The position numbers and the translations under genes were made by a program. Of a DNA stretch of 64,000 nt, positions 33,300-44,270 are shown piece after piece. Numbering within the stretch: the first letter of the stretch is position 1; the number at the start of each line of letters is the position of its first letter. Under the pieces are notes generated by a model. It was not told where the DNA came from and searched no databases. It worked only from the letters and a program-made list of their open reading frames with translations. The DNA is from Caprella mutica (taxonomy: Eukaryota > Arthropoda > Malacostraca > Amphipoda > Caprellidae), in assembly GCA_947561585.1 (NCBI GenBank), contig CANNZV010000259.1, forward strand, positions 124,001-188,000, written 5' to 3'.

Positions 33300-34538
33300 T
33301 ATTAAATTGCCCTTTTCCTATGGGATTGATAGTAAATTATCACCTATTTTCTAAGTAGATGAGGCTTGTTAATAAACTTATCCCATAGGGCAAAATAAGT
33401 CTCCGGGTTCTTTAACAATTATTTGTATTTCTTAACTTGAAGAGACTTGGAGGTAATTGATTGAATTCTATTAAACTGACAAATGACTAAACGGTAAAAG
33501 TTTTTAGGAAGTAAATTAAACACAAGGAAGTTTTAAATAGGTGTACTTATATTAAAGTTCGAATAGTACAGAGTTCTAAGACTTACGCACAAGTCTTCAA
33601 ATAACACAACACAAGTTTTAAATAAACTAGCGGTTGAGTAAACTTAAGGGTTTAAAATAAACAAGGGTCTGAGTTGCCAACTCTCGAAACCCGTGGATGG
33701 ACAAGTCCGACCAACTTGGTCCGACCAACCAGTCTTCAAGAGACCATCGCGAACTATGAACACTTTAGTTAGGTGCCAATGGTATTTAAAGGATGAACTG
33801 GAGAGTCCAACCTTCCAGTGAGTGAATAAACTTCTGTTAAGGTACTGATAGTACTTTTCAAAGATGTTTTTCTACTCACTGCAGATAGAAATAACACACA
33901 ATGCATTATTCAAATTTAACACGCTAGTGGTAATGGCTTTCTATACGATTAACATATAGATCGATCAGATTTACTAATAGTTCATTTTAGTGAAACCTGA
34001 TTTACTAATAAACATCCAAATTTAAGCATACTATTTCAGAGTCCTGTTTAACCTATACATGATCAGAAATGTTACAAGTTCCTAACTATTAATTAAGTAT
34101 TTCAATTAGAATAATTGAAGTACTTACTTAATTCTTTTTAAATTAATTAAGTATTAATTTCAATTCTATCTATAGAAAAAGAACTCAATATTCTAAGTTG
34201 TATAACTGATTTACAAAGTTCATGAAGTTATATAACTTAGTACAAATTATAAAGTTATATTCTGAGTTACAAGTTATAGCTCTGGGTTACAAGTTATAAA
34301 GTTATGTTCTGAAGTTACAAGTTATATTAGCGACTTACATCAAAGCTATTCGTTTATAATTATATTCGAGCTCCTAGCGAGAATAACATGACCATAAATT
34401 TAAATAGCATTTCCTTCTAATGAACAGTGTACAAGATTAAAAAGATTATGTCCGATTAAATGATTATCAAATTATAGAAATTGAAAGATTAAGTAAAGAT
34501 ACAAGTTCAGCGTATTAACAATCTTTCTATTGTTAATA
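33300..34538 (-). repeat. LTR (right copy, 5' LTR of the element)
   Basis: This is the 1,239-bp partner of the left LTR. It lies next to the primer-binding site, so it is the promoter-bearing 5' LTR of the - strand element. Confidence 0.9.
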
Positions 34539-34543
34539 CGATA

Positions 34544-34612
34544 ATTCATAACTTATCTTAATTATCTATTAATATAATATTCTAATTTATATTGATATAT
34601 AATGTACTATAC
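34544..34612 (+). repeat. Local repeat unit, copy A (right piece)
   Basis: It continues AATTCATAACTTATCTTAAT to AATGTACTATA, matching 39,063-39,131. It shows where the host copy resumes after the LTR insertion. Confidence 0.85.
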
Positions 34613-35337
34613 AGGGTGACGCAAAAAAAAGGAAACCCATTTTCAAACTACTATAGTTTACAATTAAACTATCAAACCTAGAAATTTTCTAAAAACTTAG
34701 TTTTATTTGTTTACTTTTTCTGCATATATCGAGATAATTTGTTAAGAGTTACGACAAAAATGAAACATCCTGCAGCGATTTAAAAAAAGGTAAATAAAAA
34801 GGGCTTGCGCGAGGACGAAAAACTCCAAAAAGTTCTCAATAGGAATAATTTATTTCCATATGGTGGTAGTAAAAATTAAATCCTACTATTTTTCATTCAA
34901 GTAACGCTTTTGTTTATTGACTCTTTCATTCATGGAAATACATCTTTATCAACAATCACGATATCTTCTACAAAATGTGCATTTCTTTGCAGAAGCAATT
35001 TTGCAAAATTTAGAGGGTGCGGAAAATCAGTTCTAAGAGTTCGAGCCTTACATGCATCTTAAAAGGATGATTCTTCACATCGTGTTTAACAATTCGGTGA
35101 AATGTGTCTTTAGTGATGTTTAATTCATTCCTTTTGATTGATATTTTTGGGTTCTCAATATGCTGTTCATGAAAAAGATTGATATTTTCATGTGTTCATT
35201 CTTTTCTCCTGCGAAATAATCACTTTTTGTTCAAATTTAAAGTGGTTTCTTCAGTTTTGAACTTGAGGTTGATCATATTTAAAGCTTTCACCGTTTAAAA
35301 AAATTGTCACAAAAAAACTCTTTGTTCACCCCTGCCA
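34613..35337 (-). pseudogene. Degenerate mariner/IS630-type transposon
   Basis: The ends are CAGGGTGACGCAAAAAAAAG on the left and, read inward, CAGGGGTGAACAAAG on the right, with TA on the left side. On the - strand (about 35,290 to 34,910) frames broken by stops and frameshifts give blocks typical of mariner-like transposases: a helix-turn-helix phrase (NPKISIKRNELNITKDTFHR), IVKHDV-NHPFKM, and NFAKLLLQRNAHFVEDIV preceding the position of the first catalytic Asp. The catalytic core is missing, so it is dead. Confidence 0.6.
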
Positions 35338-35570
35338 GGTCATTAACCATTCCATAAGTATGTGCAGTCCAATAAGCTAGTGGATACACCAAACTATATA
35401 TACATTACAGTTTCATGTAAAACTCTATAATGTTTGAGTAATTTAAATGAAAACTCCAGTTTTTTCAAAGTTCTCAATCCTTCAGTATTACATAGGAAAT
35501 AAATAACTTTAAACCTTCATATCACAAAAAATGTAGTTTCTACAAAAAACAGTTACGATTTTGGATTCTA
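35338..35570 (+). repeat. Local repeat unit, copy B (left piece)
   Basis: It matches 26,142-26,374 with few changes and stops at GGATTCTA, where the 3.4-kb element is inserted. In copy A the sequence runs on as GGATTCTATGGAC. Confidence 0.88.
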
Positions 35571-36573
35571 CACAGAGAAAAAAGTTTACTCATATTTAAT
35601 GGGTCAACAATTTATGCTTTGAATCAATTTATTACGTGAGTTGGTTTGACTATATTCATGTTTTCATGTGTGTCAAAACAACTATGACGTGTGTGTCACC
35701 AAACATAGTTAATTCAAATCATTTTATGGATTGAATCAACTTACTATGAAAGTTGGAGTTACATTTTGGGAGTTTGAACATATGTTAAAACAACTATGAT
35801 ATAGTGTGTTGAAGTAACTCACAAAGATTGTCAATTCAATGTATCTGGTGTATGAATTAACTTACTATGAGAGTTGACGCTACTTTTTTAAGTTTAGGTG
35901 CGAGTTAAATCAACTATGACATAGTGTGTTATAGTAACCCACAAAGACTGTTAATCCAGTGTATTCTGCAGTGTATGAATTAACTTACTATGAGAGTTGG
36001 CGCTACTTTTTTGTAAGTTTAGGTAAGAGTTAAAACAACTATGACATAGTGTGATAATGTAACCCACAAAGACTGTTAATCTTATTTATCTGGTGTATAA
36101 ATTAACTTACTATGAGAGTTAGTGCTACTTTTTTTTAAGTTTAGGTGTGAGTTCAATCAAATGAGTATGTGGCAACTTATGCTTTCCTCAAAGCCAATTA
36201 ATCGGCTGACACTTTTCAGTTCAAATCTTGTTTCAAGTGTGTTACGTGTAGAATGTTAACGCTCCTCAATACCATTTTAGTTCAAGTGCAAACAATAGTG
36301 TTATATGCATTAAATAGTATTATCGCTGCCGATCGATTATTAATTAATTCCATTAATAAATTGATAAATGTCTGCCCAAATATTCTAAAATATTGGTGAT
36401 TGATAGTTTGGTGGCTTTATATAGGTAGTTATTTGAAGAGCTGATTATCAGTATATAACTTTTATAATAATAAATTTTGATTACTGCTTCCAGTTTTTAA
36501 ACTGATATTCAAACTAATTTTCCTATATTATTATTATATGTTATTATAGGCAGTTACTGCGCTGTCATCAGAA

Positions 36574-36734
36574 TAGGGTAAGTTCCAAATTATCAGGCGA
36601 TTTCAAATTTTCGGTCACGTATGAAATATAGTATATAGCTACCTAATAGCTAATTAAAATAAAAGTTAATTTAATATAGTTTTTCTTACGCGACCGAAAA
36701 TGTGGAGCCGTCCGATATTTCGGAACTTATCCTA
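36574..36734. mobile_element. MITE family M2 copy nested in the 3.4-kb element
   Basis: The termini are TAGGGTAAGTTCCAAATTAT and, inverted, TAGGATAAGTTCCGAAATAT, with a GGTCACGTATGA / ACGCGACCGAAAATG inner part. Flanking TA on each side fits insertion at TA. Confidence 0.75.
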
Positions 36735-38392
36735 GTATCTAAAGTAAAGTGGTCTGATAATCTATATATTTTAAAACTAGTTGGTGTACCTATAGGTAGG
36801 GTTACACAGCCAAATTCGGTTCTTTCATTTCTAATTGTGACCCTATTAAGAGAGTCTCAAAATCATTCTGAAATTAGTTTAGCTATATACTGAATTGTTG
36901 AACATCATAATTTAAGCTCAATTTATGATAGGTTCTATTCATTTCACGAGTGCCTTGAAGTCATGATGGTTATTAATGTTTCTGAGTTAAGAGACCGCAG
37001 TTAGTTAAAGTGCCGCAATTTACCTACTTGACCCTAGTTTTCTATGACTGGGAGAACTCCATCCAGGGAGATAGTCGGAGGAGAACACCGTCCAGGGATT
37101 TAGCAGGGTGAGAACACTCCAACCAGAGGTGAGCCTTTTGATATATTATACTTTCTTGGTATTTAAATAAAGTCTACATTATGAGTGTATAATGAACAAA
37201 ATTATGAGGATTAGCTAGAAAAATCCATTGCATTTATTAGAGCTAAATTTATACTGTATCTGAAGATTTATAATTAGTTTAACATTTTATATAAATAATT
37301 TACCTATATGAAAGAATTCTCAGTTAATAATTCTTTTCATTTCTTTATTAATATATGGTTTTCTATATTTTCTGAATCTACTTTCAGATCTTGATGAAGA
37401 ATTGATGAAGTAGATCAACGTCATCAACTATAGGAGTCCTCTTCAATTCCTTTGAATGGTTCAGGAACAATTATTCTAGGTCAAAGTAAGTATTTGAAAA
37501 TATTAGATGATTTTTAAATATGTATGTATTTGCAATATGATTAGCTCTTACTTTTTCATATGCTTTTAGGGATTCCAGACATGAAAAGAATATCGAAGCT
37601 GTCGCTATCTCATCACAAAAGGAAAAAGAGTAGGTGATGTTATTGATAATGTATGTGAACGATACTGTGAATTTCTAGTCAATATATATTAATATACGAA
37701 TCCCTTATTTCAGGAATTGACAGTCGTGAAAGAAAGTGACGAGAATTCAAATTGTACTTCTAAATAATATATCTAAAACTTAAATGTTTATATTTCGTTT
37801 TCAATTTGACCTTGGTAATTCTATTAGCATATTTCAATATCAGTGCCTATGAGTAAGATGAATTGCACTAAAATATGGTTTAGAAGATAAAGGCTTTATC
37901 ATTAATTTATTATTCATTAAGTTATAGTACAATTGCAGCATATCAAAGATTTATCATATTTTGTAATCTAGCCTGGTTAAATAATTACTTAAAGTTATTT
38001 ATGTCATCTAACTACTTATTTATAAACTGACCTGATGAGATTACTTATTCAATCTAATCTATTAATTTACAACTGATAACCATATATCAATTCATCGGAT
38101 CGAAAACATTTCAAAAAGCAAGGATAGGTCTAGGTGATCAATTATTTTTTAAAATTAAAATAGTATGCATATCACAGAAGCAAAAGTAGAAAATAAATGT
38201 GAACATGTTAGATTTGGTCCTAGAAAATAAATAGTCTAATCTAATTGATACCGGGACCTAACTCGAGATTATAATTTAATAGAGTAAATATAGTGACTGA
38301 AAAAGTTTTGTAAAAAGTCTGGCTACTGCTAACCAGACCGATATTTCAACCTACACTATAATAGTTGATATACATTTACTTAGTTTACAAGT

Positions 38393-38680
38393 AGTTGATA
38401 TAACCAACACGAGAAGATGATATAACCTACACGAGTAGTTGATATAACCTAACCGAGTAGTTGATATAACCTACACGAGTAGTTGATATCACATATACGA
38501 ATAGTTAATGTAACCTACACGAGTAGTTGGTATAAACTACACGAGTAGTTAGTATAACCTACACGAGTAGTTGGTATGACCTACACAAGCAGTTGGTATA
38601 ACCTACACGAGTAGTTGGTATAACCTACACGAGTAGTTGGTATAACACATAGGAGTGATTGGAGAAACATACACAAGTAG
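38393..38680. repeat. 22-bp sub-terminal array of the 3.4-kb element
   Basis: About 13 units of GTAGTTGGTATAACCTACAC plus GA. The inverted element copy carries the same array at about 62,905-63,300 with more units. Confidence 0.9.
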
Positions 38681-38950
38681 TTGATGTAACCTTGTTCTGT
38701 AGTTGTTTTAACCATTGCATATAATTGGTTCAACCATCACGAGCAGTTTTGACTATCACAGGTAGTTGTTGTGACCATCGGGAATTAAAAATAATCAACT
38801 CACATATGTGTTGTTTTAACCAACGTCAATTTAACTCATATTAAATAGTACCTGCAACTCACCACGTAGGTAGGCGCACAGATAAACCATAAAATTTAGT
38901 CAAAACAAATCAAATATGATTTGATTCAACTAATCCTTTCTCTGTGTGTA

Positions 38951-39131
38951 TGGACAAAGATACATATAAAAAAATTAAATTTGGTATGGTTCGTGACCGT
39001 TCGTCAAATGGGAAAGGTGCTATCGATTTTTCTTATATGACCGAAGATGTGAACTCAACCGATAATTCATAACTTATCTTAATTATCTATTAATATAATA
39101 TTCTAATATATATTGATATATAATGTACTAT
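38951..39131 (+). repeat. Local repeat unit, copy B (right piece)
   Basis: It resumes TGGACAAAGATACAT and runs through AACTCAACCGATAATTCAT to GTACTATA, then CAGGGTGACG. It contains the unoccupied version of the LTR element's target. Confidence 0.88.
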
Positions 39132-39973
39132 ACAGGGTGACGTACATACATAGAGGAGTATATGTCGTTATTAGGGAATTACCACCTAATATTTACTTTC
39201 TCTCTCTTTTTTCTACAGTGAAAAGGGTGAGAATGAAACTCTCTAAAAAATCCTAATAGTTAAAAGAGTCCATTTTGTTCTCCTTCAATTGTATATATTG
39301 TATGTAATTATTGTTCTTCCCTCTGTGTTCTTGTTCTTCGTTTTGAATTTGTATATTTCAAAGAGATGGTTATCTAGAATAAATTCTATATTTATTGTTT
39401 CCTTTTATTCTTTGTTCTAAGTTTATACAAATTTTTATAATTTATCTAGAATTAATTCTACATTTAATCTTTACTTCCTTCTATCGTTGTTATGAGTCTA
39501 TAAAAATTCTAGTTATCTAGAATAAATTCTATATTTAGTTTTTTCTTACCCCTCTATGTTCTTGGTTCTGAGTTTATGAATTTTAGGGTGTTGCTTAATA
39601 ATAACTCTTTACTGGGTTATTGATGAAATTTCAATATTCCAGTTCAGTTAAGTCGGGTTATATTGATAGTATTTTGTTTATGATACCTTATTTGTATTCA
39701 TTAAGTTTTGAAAACAAATCCCTCTGGCGGAGTGTCTAAAATATTCAATTTCCATGGAGAGCAAATTCGAAATTAGCAGTTTGGCATAATTTACATTATT
39801 CGTAAAAGTTTAAATTTTTAATATACGTATCACTGCCTTCAATTTGCTCTCCACATGAATGTTCTAATCCATGTCTTCTTCTTCTTCTATTGGGGGATAC
39901 TAAGTATCCTTAAGACTTGCGGCAAAGAGAAGGGTCTCCAGCCATCTAATCCCTGTCTCAAGTCTATTATCAG
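39132..39973. other. AT-rich DNA with a weak 100-bp tandem repeat
   Basis: It starts CAGGGTGACGTAC, like a mariner end. At 39,365-39,600 there are about three diverged units containing TATCTAGAATAAATTCTA. At 39,875-39,970 is a more complex stretch (GGGGGATACTAAGTATCC) that may belong to the 5' side of the interrupted LINE. No gene is seen. Confidence 0.4.
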
Positions 39974-40701
39974 CACAGTATAAAGATTAGGGGAGTAGCC
40001 CAATTGTGTGTTATTATTTTTTCAAGTGGATGGTGCGTGACGTCATCAATCTTGAACCAATCAGCGACTCCCAGAGTCACATGATTGTGAAAAGTGTAGA
40101 CAACCCAATGGGAGTTCTAGATACAAACAAATAACAATGGCAAACGCGCGTGATATGAAGATTAATAAATGTTTACAGATGGTAATACAGCAGAAAATAG
40201 TTCCAATTTTTTTAGAACAATTTTAGGAGACATGATTACAAGATAGGACAGAAATTTGTTGTAATCCACAATCTTTAATATCAAGATGGCAATCAAGCAA
40301 GATTTTGAATCCATTCAAAACTAAGTTGAGGTTTCTCTTAAACTTAGTTTCATTAGGGTTATTTTATTTATTTTATTATTAGTAATTGTGACAATATGCG
40401 TTTGAAATCATAATTCCAGAAAATATATAGACTGATTGAATTTTCGTATGATATACTTAAGATATATGATTTAAGACACATATTGTCACAATCCTAGTAA
40501 TTATCTTATCAAATTATTCAATTTGAATTATACTTCCATAAAGTTGTAAATTAATGATATAAAATACCAATACTACATAATAAACAGAAGTCCTCGATCT
40601 TGACGTCACGCACCACCGGTTTCTTCTGCAACGCTATTGGTTAGTTTAAAAAAGATGTCTTCCATATGAGATTGGTCTACTCCTCTAATCTTTATACTGT
40701 G
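39974..40701. mobile_element. 728-bp TIR element with 7-bp target duplication
   Basis: The termini CACAGTATAAAGATTAG and GGGGAGTAG (right end: AGGAGTAG) are inverted, and the similarity continues inward through GGTGCGTGACGTCA near both ends. TTATCAG flanks the element at 39,967-39,973 and 40,702-40,708. A 7-bp duplication would fit P-type elements (7-8 bp), but no protein is present. A MITE is nested inside. Confidence 0.8.
40381..40498. mobile_element. MITE nested in the 728-bp element
   Basis: The left end TTGTGACAATATGCG and the inverted right end GGATTGTGACAATATG bracket the copy. It belongs to the same family as 4,343-4,519 and is shorter. Confidence 0.7.
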
Positions 40702-42829
40702 TTATCAGTTAGATTCCATCACTCACTGAGACAACAGGTGTGAGGTCAATTCAACAAAATTATCACCAAATACGAAGTGCACTGTGATTTCCAACGAAAA
40801 CTTAACAAGTGGTAAAACACATTGGACACCATTAATTTCCGCACAGACACAAACAAACTTTAGAAACTTGTCAAGGGACTCAAAAACAAATACATGGACC
40901 AACCAAAAACATATGAGTCCCTCACACAAAACAACACTATACTCACTGACACACAACAGGCGAACGCTATCAACAAGCACTATGCTTCCACAAGTAGGTT
41001 ACCCACTCGCCTCGTAGATAGGATTATACTGCGTCGCCAGCACAAAACATGCACTCAGAAGCTCCTCACACCTCCCTTCACTCCGGCAATGGTTACCGAG
41101 GCCATTCGGGTTTCCAAGAACACCTTCTCCACAGGTCCTGATGGCATATCAAACAAACATCTAAAACATCTAGGGCCACTTGTCATCAAAGCCTTCACAA
41201 ACATCTTCAATCTCTCACTACAGAACAATATGTATACCCAACACCTGGAAACTAGCCAAAATCATCCCGATCCTGAAGCCCAACAAACCCCCCACAGAAC
41301 TAGCCTCATACAGCCCAATCTCACTCCTCTCTACCCCATCCAAAATACTTGAGAGGCTAGTTCTAAACAACATTTCACCACACATCCCACTATCCCCCTC
41401 ACAACACGGTTTCAGATCCCAACACTCCACATCTACTCTTCTTACCCACCTCTCACAGACAGCACTCGAAGGCTTGAACTCCAACAAACCTGCGGATAGG
41501 ACAATCATAGCTGCCATATACATTAGTAAAGCCTTCAATACGGTACCTAGACACCTATTAATTAACAAAATACCCAACACACACATCCACGACTCTTATA
41601 AAAAATGGCTTGCCAATTATTACTCAGGCCGCTCCGGCAAAGCACTATACAACGGCAGGTCCTCCAGAACACTTCACTACACTGACGGGGTACTGCAGGG
41701 CTCCGTACTCTCCCCTACTTTCTTCAACCTATACCTTCCCGAACTCCCTACGCCAATACACACCTCGGTTCACAATCTCTCATACGCAGATGATGTCACC
41801 ATCATCTCACAACATCCCAAACACGAGACTACCGCCAATAATTTACAAACATACATCCACACACTAGAAGACTGGCTAAAAAAAAAACAGATTAAACGTC
41901 TCCTTAAACTAATCTTCTGTCACCTTAGTTACACCCTGCACCCTTGAATACAGAACCCATCCAAACACTACACTCAACAACACTCCCCTTCCCATTAACA
42001 ACACGCCGAAAATCCTTCGAGTTACACTCGGCCGCGGCTGGACGTTCAAACACCACATAACTGACATATACAACGGAGCCAAACAAAAACTGAACGTCCT
42101 GCGCGCACTCACTCACACAACTTACGGACACTCCAAGGAAGACATAACAACACTCTACAAACAGTTCATCAGACCCATCCTCACTTACGCCCACACAGCC
42201 TCCCAACAAACATATGAATGTCGATTCGATGCCGTTTGCTGTCGAATTCGTAGCGCTAACGGTGGGTATCGACTTAGCAACCATTTCGACTCATAGTAGA
42301 TATCGGAATGTCTGTTTCTAAATGATATCTGAATTTACACTTCGAGTAGAAACACGAAAACCGATACATGGTTTTAACAGCAGCATCTTGACGTCGACAT
42401 GTCTGTTTCCAAACGATATCTGAATTTATACTTCGACCAGAAGTGCGAAAACAGATACGTAGTTTTAAAAAAATAGTTACAAATTTTGAAATTCATTTTC
42501 TTCTCATCTTCCTGTTTTATAATACGTGAAGAAATGTAGGAATTATTTCTATTCAATTGGATTGTACCTTTCTATAACGTAGTACTCCCTTTAAAATTAA
42601 TATACTTATAACTTATAAGGGACTACGGCAGTTGTAAAGGTACGATAAGGCATTAGCACGCTAGTGCGATTGTACAATGGATCAACGTAAAGTAAGCGAT
42701 ATTGGAACATCGGTTGTTGAACAGTGTTCCTCCAGTACCGTGAAAATGAAATGGATAACCAATCAAGTGATTTTTCGATGGCCAGTGCATTTGTTGTTAT
42801 GAATCTATTCTAAACTGCTTATTGAAAAT

Positions 42830-43295
42830 AAGCCCCGAGGGGTTCCTGAAGTTGTCTTTGGTGAATAGAAGAGAAGTGGGGTGGCGTCCCTTGGGACCCA
42901 AACTGTTGTAATTTGGATTATGTATAGTCTATTTTATGTTTATCATGTTTTTAACTCTTCATGCAGTTTTAGGGGTTATGCTCTACAATTACGTATGAAG
43001 TCTTAGATTTTCTGTTATGTAGGCTCGTAGACTTCATTTACTATTACCTCTTCATTTCCCTCTTCCATCCTTGAGTGCAGCCACCGGTGTTTGTGACCAT
43101 TTTTGTCACATTCCTCGGTAATTGTGACAGCATTCACGGAGTAGCTTTTCAGCATTCATGAGCGTCGTGACTTCGTCCATGGAGCCACTTTCCATTCTCA
43201 CTGCTTCTTCCAGTCCCTTGTATTTCATTTTCTTTTGACGTTAGCGACATGGCCTTTGGTTCCGAAGCAGACGTTAAACCTCTACTAAACGTAAA
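42830..43295 (-). repeat. Dispersed repeat D1, inverted copy
   Basis: On the - strand it runs from AGAGGTTTAACGTCTGC through AAGGGACTGGAAGAAGCAGT and GAATGCTG to GGGACGCC, in the same order as the 6.8-kb copy and nearly full length. Confidence 0.75.
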
Positions 43296-43333
43296 TAATT
43301 AAAAGTTGATGGGCTAGTTAACATGTTTCATTT

Positions 43334-43534
43334 TAGAGTAAATTCTGTGTTATCAGACGGTTCCACATTTTTCGAATATGTAAAAAATAACTAATAATAA
43401 TTATCATTATTCAATTCTTACTTAAATTGGTATCCATGATACCAGTACGTAAAATACAAGTTTAGAAATAAAAATCATTACATAAATAATTTTTCCACAT
43501 AAAATGCAGAACCCCACATCCGATAACTTGAGCT
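43334..43534. mobile_element. MITE family M2, diverged copy
   Basis: The ends TAGAGTAAATTCTGTGTTAT and, inverted, CTCAAGTTATCGGATGTGG bracket a centre with TATCCATGATACC, the same palindrome type as in the 13.8-kb copy. Confidence 0.5.
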
Positions 43535-44126
43535 TTCACCATAGTGCCAAAATCTGCAAATGAGACGATTGAAATTCAGTGATTCACAATATAGATAATT
43601 AAACTTAAAGTGGTTATCGGACTCAATAAATCTATATATAATAATCATTATTTAACTTTTATTTCATTTGGTTTCATACCTTCAGCTATTTTGCTTCTAA
43701 TTAAATAGTAGTTAAATAATAATTATTATATTTTCCTTTATCACGTGTTCGAAATTATAGACCCTATTAATAAATTGAAATATATACCCTACTGCAAAAA
43801 ATATTTCACAGAGCACAAAATTCCTGTTTGTTCAATGAAACACAATAATTATAAAAATCTAATTATCTATTAATTTTAAATAATGCATCACAGAGCTTTC
43901 ATCTTTATTCTAAGTCGTGGCCTCAAAACATTTTCTATAATTTGAACTCATAGAGAACGAAATATTTAAGGAGTTACAATTATATAAACATTTGACCAAC
44001 TCATTACTATTTGTAATAACAATAAGTTGTGATTTTGGTTATAAAAGCAGTGCTTGCCTGTATTGTTCTATTCACTTTAAAATATCTTTAAGTACCTCCG
44101 GGTCGTTTAATATCAAATTTTTTTTT

Positions 44127-44270
44127 TAGTCCAATGCAATGTGACAGAGTTACTGGCACGAGGACGGATGGGCCCACGAACGATACCAGGACACATCACT
44201 TCATTTCTTCCCATTTAATTTACACATAACATTATGTAACATTAATCAAATTGATATGCATCTAAATGTA
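44127..44270 (+). repeat. SINE-like copy with degenerate head
   Basis: The body ACATCACTTCATTTCTTCCC, ATTTAATTTACACATAACA and TATGTAACATTAATCAA matches the SINE at 58,391. The tRNA-like head is not recognisable here. Confidence 0.55.

Larger units (their letters stand above)
26498..34538 (-). mobile_element. LTR retrotransposon derivative without gag-pol (LARD-like)
   Basis: Two direct repeats of 1,239 bp flank a 5,563-bp interior. I find only two base differences between them and no indels. The 5-bp duplication CGATA (26,493-26,497 and 34,539-34,543) flanks the element, and the empty site AACCGATAATTC is present at about 39,058. Orientation is - strand: a TGG-starting primer-binding site adjoins the right LTR and a polypurine tract adjoins the left LTR. 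The LTR ends are TATTAA and TTAATA, not TG and CA. The interior has no gag, protease, reverse transcriptase or integrase frame on either strand. It must have moved with proteins supplied in trans. High LTR identity implies recent insertion. Confidence 0.88.
35571..38948. mobile_element. 3.4-kb TIR element inserted at TA, copy 1
   Basis: The left end CACAGAGAAAAAAG and the inward-read right end CACACAGAGAAAGG form short inverted repeats. TA is duplicated (35,569-35,570 and 38,949-38,950), and copy A of the host repeat gives the empty site. The left sub-terminal part (35,600-36,180) has about four units of roughly 120 bp with AACTTACTATGAGAGTTG and CAACTATGACATAGTG. The right sub-terminal part has a 22-bp array. 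The core, 37,050-37,780, has no long frame but several good splice-like words. A second, inverted copy starts at 62,628. No transposase is present and the family is not recognised. Confidence 0.8.

Noticed and set aside
41218..42284. - strand frames of 119-122 residues in the LINE
   Set aside because: They are antisense shadows of the reverse transcriptase and its tail.
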